From assembly GCA_964624255.1 (NCBI GenBank), contig CAZUWV010000001.1, positions 15,628-79,627 on the forward strand: a stretch of DNA of 64,000 bases. Reading direction: 5' to 3'. Each line of letters opens with the position of its first letter. Position 1 is the first letter of the stretch. Of the stretch, positions 24,656 through 34,380 are shown in pieces. A program made the translations under genes and the position numbers. This DNA is from JAUZQZ01 sp964624255. GTDB taxonomy: Bacteria; Pseudomonadota; Zetaproteobacteria; Mariprofundales; Mariprofundaceae. The notes beneath the pieces are model-generated. The model was not told the DNA's origin and did not search any database. It saw nothing but the letters and a program-made list of their open reading frames with translations.

Positions 24656-27484
24656 TTACTGACACGCTTCGCAGTCTGGATCGAGAATGGAGCAAGTGCT
24701 GGGCTCATCCTCGACCTGTACGATGCTGTCGGTATTTTTTTCTACATGTGATGCGCCCATGGAACGCAAATAATAAGTGGTTTTCAAGCCGCGAACCCAT
24801 GCCAGCTTGTAAAGATTATCCAGTTTTTTACCCGATGGCTCTGCCATATAGAGATTTAAGCTTTGCGCCTGGTCAATCCATTTCTGGCGGCGAGCGGCCG
24901 CTTCGATCAACCAGCGCGAATCAATCTCAAAAGCCGTCGCATATTTAGCTTTAATATGTTCGGGTACGCGCGCCATCGGTTGTACCGAGCCGTCATAATA
25001 TTTCAAATCGTTGATCATCACCTCATCCCACAGGCCCAAAGCCTTCAAATCATCTGCGAGGTAGGTGTTCACGACGACAAACTCGCCGGAGAGATTGGAT
25101 TTCACATAAAGGTTCTGATAACTCGGCTCGATGCTTTGCGATACACCGCAGATATTGGCGATGGTTGCCGTGGGTGCGATAGCGAGTACATTGGAATTGC
25201 GCATTCCCTGTTTCAGTACCGTTTGTCGCAAATCACTCCAATCCATGGTGCTTGACTCATCCACTTGAAAATACTTCTCACCACGCGCCTTTTTTAGCAA
25301 TTGCAGGGAATCAATCGGTAAAATACCCTGGCTCCAAAGCGAGCCTTCAAAGCTTGTGTAACGCCCACGTTCTGCTGCCAATGCGGATGACGCCCGGATA
25401 GCATAATAACTGACTGTTTCCATGCTGCGGTCAGCAAACTCAACAGCTTCTTCTGACGCATATGCCAGATTAAGCTGATACAGGGTGTCGGTAAAACCCA
25501 TGATTCCCATGCCGACAGGGCGGTGACAAAGGTTGGACTTCCGGGCTTGCGGTACGCTGTAATAATTGTAATCAATCACATTATCCAGCATGCGCATGGC
25601 TGTATTGATGGTACGCTCAAGTTTTGCGTGATCCAGACCCGTACCTTCAGCATTCACATGCCGCGCCAGATTAACTGAGCCTAAATTGCACACGGCGACT
25701 TCAGATTGATTGGTGTGCAGCGTGATTTCCGTGCAGAGGTTGGAAGAGTTGACCATACCCATATGCTGATTGGTATAGCGAATATTACACGGGTCTTTGA
25801 ATGTTACCCAGGGATGCCCTGTTTCAAACAGCATCCCCAGCATCTTTCGCCATAATTCAACAGCAGGAATGACTTTGTAAATACGCAGTTCACCGCGCTC
25901 CGCCCTGGCCTCATGCGCTTCATACGCTTTTTCAAATGCTTCTCCTGTCAATCCGTGCAGGTCGGGCACCTCTTCGGGCGAAAAGAGCGACCAGTCTGAT
26001 TCTTCGGCGACACGTTTCATAAATAAATCAGGGATCCAGTTGGCGGAATTCATGTCGTGGGTACGGCGACGTTCATCACCGGTATTTTTGCGTAGCTCCA
26101 GAAAGTCTTCCACATCAATATGCCATGTTTCCAGATAGGCGCACACTGCACCTTTACGTTTACCACCCTGATTGACGGCGACGGCTGTATCGTTAGCGAC
26201 TTTAAGGAATGGAATTACGCCCTGCGAAGAACCATTGGTGCCCTTGATGTATGAACCCAGACCTCGAACCGATGTCCAGTCGTTACCCAAACCGCCCGCG
26301 TATTTGGAAAGCAGGGCATTATCCTTGATGGCATCATAAATCCCGTCCAGTGAATCCGGTATGGTCGTCAGGTAACACGATGACATCTGTGGCCGCAATG
26401 TGCCTGAATTGAACAGGGTTGGCGTGCTGCTCATGAAATCGAATGAGGAAAGGAGCTTATAAAACTCAATTGCCCGTACCTCACGGTTAATTTCGTTCAT
26501 TGCCAGACCCATGGCAACACGCATGAAAAATGCCTGCGGCAATTCAAAACGGATATCGCCATGATGAATAAAATAGCGGTCATAAAGGGTTTGCAGGCCC
26601 AGATAGGTAAACCCATGATCGTTCCCGGCTTCGAGGGCCTGCCCCAGTACCTTGAGGTCGTAGCGCGTAAGTTCTTCATCCAGCAATTCAAGTTCAGCCG
26701 CTTTACGGATATAGGCAGGGAAATAATCAGCGTAACGGTGCATCATATCCCTCTGCGATACCTCAACGGGTACACCATCCACAAAAGAAAGTGCTTCATG
26801 GCGCGCATTATCCAACAATATTCTGGCGGCCACTTCGCTATAGGCCGGGTCGCGTTCGATCATGCTGCGAGCACTCATCACCAGTGCCAGGCGATAATCT
26901 TTTTCTTTCATGCCATCAAAAAGGTTGCGCTGGATGGATTCATGGAGCGTATCTACATCTACACCGTCGAGCCCCTCTGTGGCCTCTGCGATCAGGGCTT
27001 GCAGGCATCCCTGATTTAAGGGTTGGCGCGAACCGTCTTTCATCAGAAGGTTGAGGGTTTGCATGTCTACAGGTGTTCCCTCTTGCCTGGTTTCGCGCTC
27101 GCTGGCTCTTGCCGCGCGGTACAATACATAAGCCCTGGCAACCTTATGGTGTCCTTCGCGCATCAGGGCCAGTTCCACTTGATCCTGAATGTCTTCAATA
27201 TGAATGGTGCTGTTCTCAGGCAAACGACGTAGCAGTGCATCCACAACCTGAACCGTTAATCTGTCAACAATCTCGTGGATACGAGACGATGCGGCGGCGG
27301 AATCACCCTCGACGGCAAGAAACGCCTTGGTGATAGCCACCATGATTTTGCTGCGATCAAATGCAGTCACCTTGCTGTTACGGCGCATCACCAGACAATC
27401 AAACGCGTGCTGTCCGGTTCCAGGTTCAAATGCCATCGGGGCTTGTAAATCGGCGTGTGTTGGTAACATGGTTTCGTCTTGCAT
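24656..27484 (-). CDS. nrdA: Class Ia ribonucleotide reductase, alpha subunit
   Basis: 942 residues from the ATG at 27484, preceded by GGGAGGA; an in-frame start at 27517 lacks a site. An N-terminal ATP-cone (about residues 30-130, VMRRNSKVTAFDRSKIMVAI) gives allosteric activity control. The barrel carries the active-site Cys in SSCYLTT, NLCTEI and VCNLGS, and the Tyr pair in TTYYLRS. The C-terminus ends CEACQ, the thioredoxin/glutaredoxin-linked Cys pair. It reduces NDPs to dNDPs. Paired NrdR-like boxes lie upstream. Confidence 0.97.
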   Translation of the reverse strand: MQDETMLPTHADLQAPMAFEPGTGQHAFDCLVMRRNSKVTAFDRSKIMVAITKAFLAVEGDSAAASSRIHEIVDRLTVQVVDALLRRLPENSTIHIEDIQDQVELALMREGHHKVARAYVLYRAARASERETRQEGTPVDMQTLNLLMKDGSRQPLNQGCLQALIAEATEGLDGVDVDTLHESIQRNLFDGMKEKDYRLALVMSARSMIERDPAYSEVAARILLDNARHEALSFVDGVPVEVSQRDMMHRYADYFPAYIRKAAELELLDEELTRYDLKVLGQALEAGNDHGFTYLGLQTLYDRYFIHHGDIRFELPQAFFMRVAMGLAMNEINREVRAIEFYKLLSSFDFMSSTPTLFNSGTLRPQMSSCYLTTIPDSLDGIYDAIKDNALLSKYAGGLGNDWTSVRGLGSYIKGTNGSSQGVIPFLKVANDTAVAVNQGGKRKGAVCAYLETWHIDVEDFLELRKNTGDERRRTHDMNSANWIPDLFMKRVAEESDWSLFSPEEVPDLHGLTGEAFEKAYEAHEARAERGELRIYKVIPAVELWRKMLGMLFETGHPWVTFKDPCNIRYTNQHMGMVNSSNLCTEITLHTNQSEVAVCNLGSVNLARHVNAEGTGLDHAKLERTINTAMRMLDNVIDYNYYSVPQARKSNLCHRPVGMGIMGFTDTLYQLNLAYASEEAVEFADRSMETVSYYAIRASSALAAERGRYTSFEGSLWSQGILPIDSLQLLKKARGEKYFQVDESSTMDWSDLRQTVLKQGMRNSNVLAIAPTATIANICGVSQSIEPSYQNLYVKSNLSGEFVVVNTYLADDLKALGLWDEVMINDLKYYDGSVQPMARVPEHIKAKYATAFEIDSRWLIEAAARRQKWIDQAQSLNLYMAEPSGKKLDNLYKLAWVRGLKTTYYLRSMGASHVEKNTDSIVQVEDEPSTCSILDPDCEACQ

Positions 27485-27613
27485 ATTTATCCTCCCGGAA
27501 AATGAAAGTAAGCGCACGAAAAAGGAGAGCGACGGGCGCCATGTTGGTCATCACTCTTTGCCTTTACGCGAGCTTAGGGTGTAAAACCAGATTCTCGCTG
27601 GAGCTTTTCATAG

Positions 27614-27660
27614 ACACATGATATTGTGGTTTATAAAATATAAGACGCAATATATGGATA
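27614..27660 (-). promoter_or_regulatory. Paired NrdR-like boxes upstream of nrdAB
   Basis: Two 16-base sites, ACACATGATATTGTGG (27614-27629) and ACGCAATATATGGATA (27645-27660), resemble the NrdR consensus ACACAATATATTGTGT (13 and 11 matches by my count). Their starts are 31 bases apart, the three-turn spacing known for NrdR pairs. They lie about 130-176 bases before the nrdA start and suggest repression by NrdR, which is not encoded in this window. Confidence 0.7.
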
Positions 27661-27717
27661 AAATGGGAGGATGGCAAGCATGTTTTAGGCTCCGCATGCA
27701 ATCCAGACCTGAATGGC

Positions 27718-28614
27718 TTAACCGGGATCTACAGCGTGAGAAGCCAGGCTGATAAAATCCTGAATAAAGGGTAATCGACGATCCGCTTTACGTACTGCGG
27801 CATAGAGCATGCCGTGCAATCCCTGTGGACCGAGTGGCAATGAACATACGCGGCCTGATAATGTCGACTCATGCAGCACCCAATCCGGTAGCACCGCGAC
27901 GCCGCGCCTGCTGGCAACCAGCTGTAACATCATCGCGGTTAATTCAGAATGGCGAACAGCTTTGGGCTCAATGCCCGCCGGTGTAAGAAAGTATTGGAAT
28001 ATATCCAGTTTATTGCGTGGAACAGGGTAGGTGATCAGGGTCTGATCCGCGAGATCGGTAGCCTGAATAAACGGTTTTGCTGCCAGCACATGGTCGGGGG
28101 CGACCACCAGCCTGCCTTCGTAAGGAAATAGTGGCTCGAAGATGATGCCGTCTGTTTCCACCGGATCGGAGCTGATGACCAGATCAATATCGCCATGCAG
28201 TAATGACGGCATGGCATCGAAACTCATACCCATACGCAGGTCGACTTCAATATCGGGCCAGTGCTCCCGATAGCTGTCCAGCGTGTCCATCAGCCATTCG
28301 AAGCATGCGTGACATTCGATGGTGATATGCAGTCGCCCCAGTTCACCACCGGCCATGCGTTTTAATTCATATTCGGCATGGACTATTTGTGGCAACAGCC
28401 GTTCGGCCAGGTCAACCATCCGCTGTCCGGCGAGGGTCATGCGCAAGGGTTTGCCGCCGCGAAAAAACAGGGGTGTGTCAAAATAGTTTTCCAGTGCCCT
28501 GATCTGGTGAGACAGCGCCGATTGCGTCAAGTGCAGATGTTTCGCCGCATGCGCCAATGAGCGGTTTTCGGCGATGGCCTGCAGGCTTCGAAGATGTCTG
28601 ACCTCTATAAACAT
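27718..28614 (-). CDS. metR: LysR-family regulator of methionine genes
   Basis: 298 residues. The N-terminal HTH (FIEVRHLRSLQAIAENRSLAHAA, TQSALSHQIRALE) and the MetR-type effector region (ITIECHACFEWLMDTLDSYR, DLVISSDPV) identify it. MetR activates metE and other methionine genes with homocysteine as co-effector. It is divergent from metE, the classical arrangement, with a perfect MetR box touching its start codon. It also lies downstream of no other gene on its strand, so it is probably a single-gene unit. Confidence 0.92.
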   Translation of the reverse strand: MFIEVRHLRSLQAIAENRSLAHAAKHLHLTQSALSHQIRALENYFDTPLFFRGGKPLRMTLAGQRMVDLAERLLPQIVHAEYELKRMAGGELGRLHITIECHACFEWLMDTLDSYREHWPDIEVDLRMGMSFDAMPSLLHGDIDLVISSDPVETDGIIFEPLFPYEGRLVVAPDHVLAAKPFIQATDLADQTLITYPVPRNKLDIFQYFLTPAGIEPKAVRHSELTAMMLQLVASRRGVAVLPDWVLHESTLSGRVCSLPLGPQGLHGMLYAAVRKADRRLPFIQDFISLASHAVDPG

Positions 28615-28626
28615 GAATGTCCTTCA
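28614..28626. promoter_or_regulatory. MetR operator box
   Basis: TGAATGTCCTTCA is a perfect match to the MetR consensus TGAA-N5-TTCA. It begins at the first base of the metR start codon and lies about 80 bases before the metE start, suited to activating metE and repressing metR itself. A second perfect box was not found in the gap. Confidence 0.75.
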
Positions 28627-28707
28627 TGATCTTCATTATCTTTATCAGTTTGATTGAATCATTACCGACCAGCAGGCTTTGCGCAACAGATATCGGAGGT
28701 ATTGAAC

Positions 28708-30984
28708 GTGACAAAAACGCATAATCTGGGTTTCCCGCGTATCGGCGAACAGCGGTCGCTGAAATTTGCGCTGGAGCAATACTGGCAGGGGATCATGAGC
28801 GAGCAAGAGCTACAGCGTACCGGAGCGAGCTTGCGCGAGCGGCATTGGAAGGTCCAGGAGCGCGCGGGTATCGGCTGTTTGCCTGTCGGTGATTTCTCCT
28901 GGTATGACCATGTTCTGGACACGTCGCTGATGTTGGGGGCGATTCCGAAGCGGTTTGGTTGGCATGGCGGAGAAGTGGACCTTGATACCTGTTTCAGGAT
29001 GGCACGCGGTCGAGCACCGTCCGGCCAGGATGTTGCTGCTTGTGAAATGACCAAATGGTTCGATACCAATTACCATTACATTGTACCCGAATTCAGCAAA
29101 GGCCAGTCTTTTCGGCTGGCTTCGAACAAGCTGTTTGATGAAGTCGGGGAAGCGCAGTCAGCAGGGCACCGGGTTAAACCGGTCATACTTGGCCCCTTAA
29201 GTTATCTGTGGTTGGGTAAGGCCAAGGGTGGTGTGTTCGACAAGCTGACCCTGCTGGAACGGCTGATTCCGGTCTACGTGGAAATTTTTGTGCGGCTTAA
29301 GGCACAGGGGGTGGCGTGGGTACAGGTGGATGAACCTGTATTGGCCCTCGATATCGGACCCCGGTGGCGCGATGCATTTGCCGGTTGTTACGAACAATTA
29401 TCAGGACAGCGCCCAAAACTGTTGTTGACCACCTATTTCGGTGAACTGCGCGACAATCTTGAGCTGGCCTGTACTCTGGATGTGGATGGTTTGCATCTCG
29501 ATGCCATTCGTGCTGCGTCGGAGTTGAGCAGGGCCATCACCCTGTTGCCTGATGGCCGCGTGCTTTCTGTTGGCTGCGTGGACGGACGAAATATCTGGCG
29601 CGCCGATCTGGATCGGACATTGATATTATTGCAGCCGCTCAAGGAGAAGCTGGGCGAACACCTCTGGCTGGCCCCCTCCTGCTCATTATTACATGTGCCG
29701 ATGGATCTGGAGTGGGAGACCGATCTTGATCCCGGCATCAAGCCATGGCTTGCATTTGCCAGGCAAAAATTAACGGAAATTTCGCTATTGCAGCAGGCAT
29801 TGGATCAGGGCTGTGACGTTGTAGCCGGACCGCTGCGCCATGCGAGAAATGCCTGTGCCAGGCGCCGTGTATCGGAGAAAGTACACAGAGCTGATGTGCA
29901 AGCCCGCCTGGGCGCTATTCATGTCGGTATGGAGCAGCGCCACAGCCCTTATGAGAAACGGGCACCTTTGCAGCGAGCATGGCTCAAACTACCGCTTTAT
30001 CCGACGACGACGATCGGTTCCTTCCCGCAAACGTCCGGGATCCGAAGTGCACGGCAGAGATTCAAAAAAAAAGAAATTGGACAGGATACATACCGTGCGT
30101 TCATGTATCATGAAATCGAGAAAGTGATCCGTTTCCAGGAAGATACGGGTCTGGATGTGCTGGTGCATGGGGAAGCGGAGCGCAATGATATGGTGGAATA
30201 CTTTGGCGAACAACTTGACGGTTTTGCATTTACCCGTCATGGCTGGGTACAGTCCTATGGCTCGCGCTGCGTAAAACCACCAATTATTTATGGCGATGTA
30301 GCACGCCCTGAAGCTATGACCGTTGAATGGGCCAGATATGCGCAATCCCTGACCCGAAAACCGGTAAAAGGCATGTTGACAGGTCCCGTTACCATCCTGA
30401 ACTGGTCATTTGTGCGCGACGATCAGCCGCGTAGCGACACATGCTCTCAAATTGCGCTGGCCCTGCGTGATGAGGTGAATGATCTTGAGAGAGCAGGTAT
30501 TCGCGTCATCCAGGTCGATGAGGCAGCCCTCCGCGAGGGCTTGCCGCTACGCAAGGTAGGCTGGGGACATTATCTGGATTGGGCCGTGCGGGCATTTCGT
30601 ATTGCGGTATCCGGTGTGGGGGACAATACGCAGATCCATACGCATATGTGTTATTCAGATTTTAACGATATTATCGCATCCATTGCGGCTATGGACGCCG
30701 ATGTGATTACGATTGAAACATCCCGTTCCGATATGGCGTTGCTCGACGTGTTCGAGGCGTTTTCTTACCCCAACGAAATCGGTCCGGGCGTGTATGATAT
30801 TCATTCGCCGAATGTACCAACGATCAAGCATATTGTTACATTAATGCAACAGGCCACCCGGCGTATCCCGGCCGAACGATTGTGGATCAATCCCGATTGC
30901 GGCCTGAAAACACGTAACTGGGAGGAAGTGAAGAAAGCGTTACGGATTATGGTGCAAGCGGCGGCTTTTATGCGTAAAAGCTAG
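28708..30984 (+). CDS. metE: Cobalamin-independent methionine synthase
   Basis: 758 residues from the GTG at 28708, preceded by GGAGG with 8 bases spacing; the protein then begins VTKTHNLGFPRIG, the standard MetE start. The zinc ligands are visible as His and Cys in HTHMCYSDF, Glu in ITIETSRSDM and Cys in NPDCGLKTR. It methylates homocysteine from methyl-tetrahydropteroyl-triglutamate. Its stop TAG begins TAGCCCTGCC, which resembles an R1 left terminus. metF, which makes the methyl donor, is 30 kb away in this window. Confidence 0.97.
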   Translation: MTKTHNLGFPRIGEQRSLKFALEQYWQGIMSEQELQRTGASLRERHWKVQERAGIGCLPVGDFSWYDHVLDTSLMLGAIPKRFGWHGGEVDLDTCFRMARGRAPSGQDVAACEMTKWFDTNYHYIVPEFSKGQSFRLASNKLFDEVGEAQSAGHRVKPVILGPLSYLWLGKAKGGVFDKLTLLERLIPVYVEIFVRLKAQGVAWVQVDEPVLALDIGPRWRDAFAGCYEQLSGQRPKLLLTTYFGELRDNLELACTLDVDGLHLDAIRAASELSRAITLLPDGRVLSVGCVDGRNIWRADLDRTLILLQPLKEKLGEHLWLAPSCSLLHVPMDLEWETDLDPGIKPWLAFARQKLTEISLLQQALDQGCDVVAGPLRHARNACARRRVSEKVHRADVQARLGAIHVGMEQRHSPYEKRAPLQRAWLKLPLYPTTTIGSFPQTSGIRSARQRFKKKEIGQDTYRAFMYHEIEKVIRFQEDTGLDVLVHGEAERNDMVEYFGEQLDGFAFTRHGWVQSYGSRCVKPPIIYGDVARPEAMTVEWARYAQSLTRKPVKGMLTGPVTILNWSFVRDDQPRSDTCSQIALALRDEVNDLERAGIRVIQVDEAALREGLPLRKVGWGHYLDWAVRAFRIAVSGVGDNTQIHTHMCYSDFNDIIASIAAMDADVITIETSRSDMALLDVFEAFSYPNEIGPGVYDIHSPNVPTIKHIVTLMQQATRRIPAERLWINPDCGLKTRNWEEVKKALRIMVQAAAFMRKS

Positions 30985-31182
30985 CCCTGCCCTTTACCCA
31001 TAAGTCGTGCCTCAGAACCCTTGCGTACGGGTCAGACCAAGGCGCGGCACGCAGATAATGGTTATTTCCATTAGCAAGTACCGCAACGCCGGTATGGCCC
31101 GTACGCAAGGGTTCCCTTCGGGCGAACCGCCCAGCGGCCATCTGCTGCGTATCGCGGCGATTCATGAATAATGCAGGTTAGA
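30985..31182. repeat. Large inverted repeat carrying R1-like ends
   Basis: A 17-base perfect inverted repeat, GAACCCTTGCGTACGGG at 31015-31031 and its complement at 31098-31114, encloses 66 bases. The segment 31156-31182 (ATCGCGGCGATTCATGAATA then ATGCAGGTTA) is the R1 right end, and the metE stop region resembles the R1 left end. This may be an R1 copy whose core was replaced by another unit. There is no coding capacity. Confidence 0.6.
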
Positions 31183-31194
31183 AACGTTTATCAC

Positions 31195-31236
31195 ATGAGC
31201 CTCTCGCAGAACTCACGCGTTTTGCGAGAGGCTCAT
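31195..31236. terminator. Hairpin between metE and czcA made of R2-like ends
   Basis: ATGAGCCTCTCGCA (31195-31208) and its complement TGCGAGAGGCTCAT (31223-31236) form a 14-base stem with a 14-base loop. The arms resemble R2 termini (GAGCCTCTTGC). It ends three bases before the czcA stop codon and lies between convergent transcripts, so it can serve as a two-way terminator, although no long T run follows. Confidence 0.6.
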
Positions 31237-31239
31237 ATA

Positions 31240-34200
31240 TCATGACACGCCCCTTATATGCTTTTCACGGCTAAAAAATGCATACAGGCAAGGCAACACG
31301 AATAGCGTCAGGGCCGTGGAGGATATCAGACCACCGACGACCACGGTTGCCAGCGGACGCTGAATTTCCGAACCGATGCCGGTGGACAGTAGCAGGGGAA
31401 TTAACCCCAGCGCTGCGATTGTTGCGGTCATCATCACGGGTCGAAAACGGCTTTCCGCACCCATGCGTATCGACTTGTCTATATCGCTACTACCCTCACG
31501 GTAGCGGTTGATCGCATCCACCATGACAACACCATTCAGTACCGCCACGCCGAACAGGGCGATAAAGCCAATACTGGAGGGTACGGACAGATATTGGCCG
31601 GAGATAGACAGGGCCAGAATACCGCCGATCAGCGCCATCGGTACGTTGAGCATAATCAGCAATGCCTGCCCTGCCGAATGGAAGGCGAAATACAGCAGCA
31701 GAAAAATTAGCAGCAGAGACAATGGCACCACGACCATCAGTTTTGCCTGTGCGCGCTGCTGGTTCTTGAACTGACCGCCGAAAACGACCGTATAGCCGGG
31801 AGGAAGTTTGACTTCCCGGTGGATGCGCCGGTCAAGTTCGGCGACCAGACCACCCATATCCCGTCCTTCCACGTTGCACTGGACCACAACGCGGCGCTGC
31901 ACGTCGTCACGCCGGATCATGGGTGGACCCATCTCCACCGCAATATGTGCCACGTCACGCAAACGTACCCATGCACCATCCGGTGCCTGGAGAATCAAAT
32001 TGCCGATTGCTTCGGGACTGTTCCGGTATTTTTTTCCCAGACGCACATAGATGTTGTAGCGCTCATTGCCCTTGATGACCTGTCCAGCGGTGACGCCACC
32101 AATGCCATCCGAAATCAGACGCATCACCGCATTGACCGGAATGCCGTAACGGTCCAGCTTGTTTCGGTCCGGTCGGATCACCAGTTGCGCTTCGCCTTCG
32201 ATCTGTTCCATAGCCACATCGCGCGTGCCCTTCACGTTTTTCGTCAGCCGCTCGATTTCCCGGCCTTTCTCGGCCAGCACCTTGAGGTTTGGCCCAAACA
32301 GTTTAATGGCCAGTTGCGCTTTGACGCCGGAAAGCATCTCATCCACGCGCGTGGCAATCGGTTGGGAGAATGCAAGCAACGCGCCCGGCACGGCCTCCAG
32401 CTTCTCGCGCATCAGGTTTTGCAATGCTTCGCGGCTTATCGCGGAGGTCCATTTATCATGCGGTTTCAAGCCGACAAAGATTTCGACATTAGATACGGCT
32501 TCCGGGTCGCCACCAATTTCGGCGCGGCCGGTACGGGCGGAGGCATAGGTTACCTCAGGGAAATTCTCGACCAGAATTTTCTCCATCTTTTCGCCTACAC
32601 CTTTAGCATATTCCAGCGAGGAGGATGGATTCAGGGTCACTCGAATATCAAGCGTTCCTTCTTCCAGCGTTGGCACGAATTCAGTGCCGAGGGAGGGAAC
32701 CAGCGTTAGCGCGGCGAGTAACGCAGTGACTGCACCGCCTACCACCCATTTGCGATGTATAAGCGCCGTTTTCAGGCTACTGTGATAGAAACGTGCCAAC
32801 GGTGCCAGAACCGGGCTGTCTTTGTGTTTTACACCCCTGGTGAAGGCGTAGGTAGCCAACACCGGCATCACGAACATGGCGACCAGGAGCGAAGCGAACA
32901 TGGCAAAACAGATGGATTCCGCCATTGGTGTGAACAGTTTTCCCGCTACGCCACCCAGCGAAAACAGTGGTGTGAATACGATCAGGATAATCAGCACCGC
33001 GAACAATACGGGGCGGGCAACCTCACGCGCGGCCTCGGTAATGCGCAGCGCGATTCCATGATCGCCTTCTTTCACCTGCTCCAGGTGTTTGAAGATATTT
33101 TCCACCATGACGACGGAACCGTCTACCATCATACCGATGGCAATAGCCAGCCCTCCCAGGCTCATCAAGTTGGCCGAAATGCCATAGTACTGCATGGCAG
33201 CCAGTGCCGCCAACACCGATACAGGTACGGAAACGAGCACCAGTGCCGCAGCGCGCAGGTTCATCAGGAACAGGAACAGGATGATTACGATCAGCACAAA
33301 TGCTTCGATCAAGGCCTCTTCGACCGTCCAGATCGCTTTGGAAACCAGATCGGACTGGTCGTAGAACGGCTGGATGGTCACACCCTTGGGTAAGGCCTTC
33401 TGTACGATAGCGAGGCGGGCTTTCACGTCGTCGATCGTGGCCTTGGTATTGGCACCGAACCGTTTTAACACGATGCCAGCCACCACTTCTCCGAGCGGTT
33501 TGGCCTTACCCGCCGGGTCGCGCTCCGTCATGGTTACCGCGCCCTGACGGATTTCACCGCCAAAGGCCACCGTCGCCAAATCACGGATACGCACCGGCGT
33601 ACCATGAACTGTTTTAACCGGTATCGCCGCGATGGCTTGCAAGCCCGCCTTACCAGCGGGAATCCAGCCGACGCCGCGGATCACCAGTTGTTCGTCGCCC
33701 TGCGGCAGGTACCAGCCACCGGCATTACGATTGTTCGCCTTGAGGGCTGCAACGATATCCGAAACATGCAGGCCGTAGCTGAGAAGGTGGCCGGGATTCA
33801 GGCGCACCTGATATTGCCGTACCTCGCCGCCGAAGGAGAGGATGTCTGTTACGCCGTTTACCGGCATCAGCATTAGTTTAACCACCCAGTCATTCAGCGA
33901 ACGCAGTGCCATCGCGTCGAAATCAGCCCCCGGATTGGCTTTCAGAATATACTGAAACACCTGCCCCAGCCCCGATGTGTTCGGACCGATCCCCGGCACG
34001 CCCGCCCATACGGGAATGGTTTGACGGGCGGCCTGTAATTTCTGGAAAACCAGCTGGCGGGCGAAATAAATATCCGTCCCCTCCCTGAATACGACCGTGA
34101 CCACCGACAGTCCGGTCTTGGAGATGGACCGCACTTCCTGCACATCGGGAAGGGCGTACATCACAGCCTCAATCGGATAGGTCACCAGCTGTTCCACCTC

Positions 34201-34377
34201 TTTGGCAGCCAGCCCCGGCGATTCGGTATTGATGGTTACCTGAATGTTGGTGACATCGGGAAAGGCATCGAGATTCAGTTTTGGAATAACAAAGGCCGCA
34301 TAGGCAACCCCGCCAACTAGGGACAGGAGAACAAGGAAGCGGTTGTTAATCGCGATATCAATCAGTTTCGCAAACAT
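31240..34377 (-). CDS. Heavy-metal RND efflux pump, inner-membrane subunit (CzcA/CusA family)
   Basis: 1045 residues, the size of HME-RND pumps, with twelve predicted membrane segments and two large periplasmic loops. Typical features are FPDVTNIQVTINTESPGLAAKEVEQLVTYPIE (cut here for length) near the start, LNLDAFPDVT, and the fourth-helix motif AIAIGMMVDGSVVMVEN. CzcA-type zinc/cobalt/cadmium pumps normally have DFG at the start of that motif; AIG is closer to CusA-like forms, so the metal is uncertain. It is the last gene of a C-B-A efflux operon, 3 bases after the adaptor gene. Confidence 0.9.
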   Translation of the reverse strand: MFAKLIDIAINNRFLVLLSLVGGVAYAAFVIPKLNLDAFPDVTNIQVTINTESPGLAAKEVEQLVTYPIEAVMYALPDVQEVRSISKTGLSVVTVVFREGTDIYFARQLVFQKLQAARQTIPVWAGVPGIGPNTSGLGQVFQYILKANPGADFDAMALRSLNDWVVKLMLMPVNGVTDILSFGGEVRQYQVRLNPGHLLSYGLHVSDIVAALKANNRNAGGWYLPQGDEQLVIRGVGWIPAGKAGLQAIAAIPVKTVHGTPVRIRDLATVAFGGEIRQGAVTMTERDPAGKAKPLGEVVAGIVLKRFGANTKATIDDVKARLAIVQKALPKGVTIQPFYDQSDLVSKAIWTVEEALIEAFVLIVIILFLFLMNLRAAALVLVSVPVSVLAALAAMQYYGISANLMSLGGLAIAIGMMVDGSVVMVENIFKHLEQVKEGDHGIALRITEAAREVARPVLFAVLIILIVFTPLFSLGGVAGKLFTPMAESICFAMFASLLVAMFVMPVLATYAFTRGVKHKDSPVLAPLARFYHSSLKTALIHRKWVVGGAVTALLAALTLVPSLGTEFVPTLEEGTLDIRVTLNPSSSLEYAKGVGEKMEKILVENFPEVTYASARTGRAEIGGDPEAVSNVEIFVGLKPHDKWTSAISREALQNLMREKLEAVPGALLAFSQPIATRVDEMLSGVKAQLAIKLFGPNLKVLAEKGREIERLTKNVKGTRDVAMEQIEGEAQLVIRPDRNKLDRYGIPVNAVMRLISDGIGGVTAGQVIKGNERYNIYVRLGKKYRNSPEAIGNLILQAPDGAWVRLRDVAHIAVEMGPPMIRRDDVQRRVVVQCNVEGRDMGGLVAELDRRIHREVKLPPGYTVVFGGQFKNQQRAQAKLMVVVPLSLLLIFLLLYFAFHSAGQALLIMLNVPMALIGGILALSISGQYLSVPSSIGFIALFGVAVLNGVVMVDAINRYREGSSDIDKSIRMGAESRFRPVMMTATIAALGLIPLLLSTGIGSEIQRPLATVVVGGLISSTALTLFVLPCLYAFFSREKHIRGVS

Positions 34378-34380
34378 GGG

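Noticed and set aside
28615..28707. Cobalamin or SAM riboswitch upstream of metE
   Set aside because: The gap is only 93 bases and contains the MetR box and a Shine-Dalgarno; no riboswitch core motifs are visible.
32755..33393. 212-codon His/Gln-rich open frame opposite the RND pump gene
   Set aside because: The composition follows from reading membrane-helix codons backwards; the pump is intact on the other strand.
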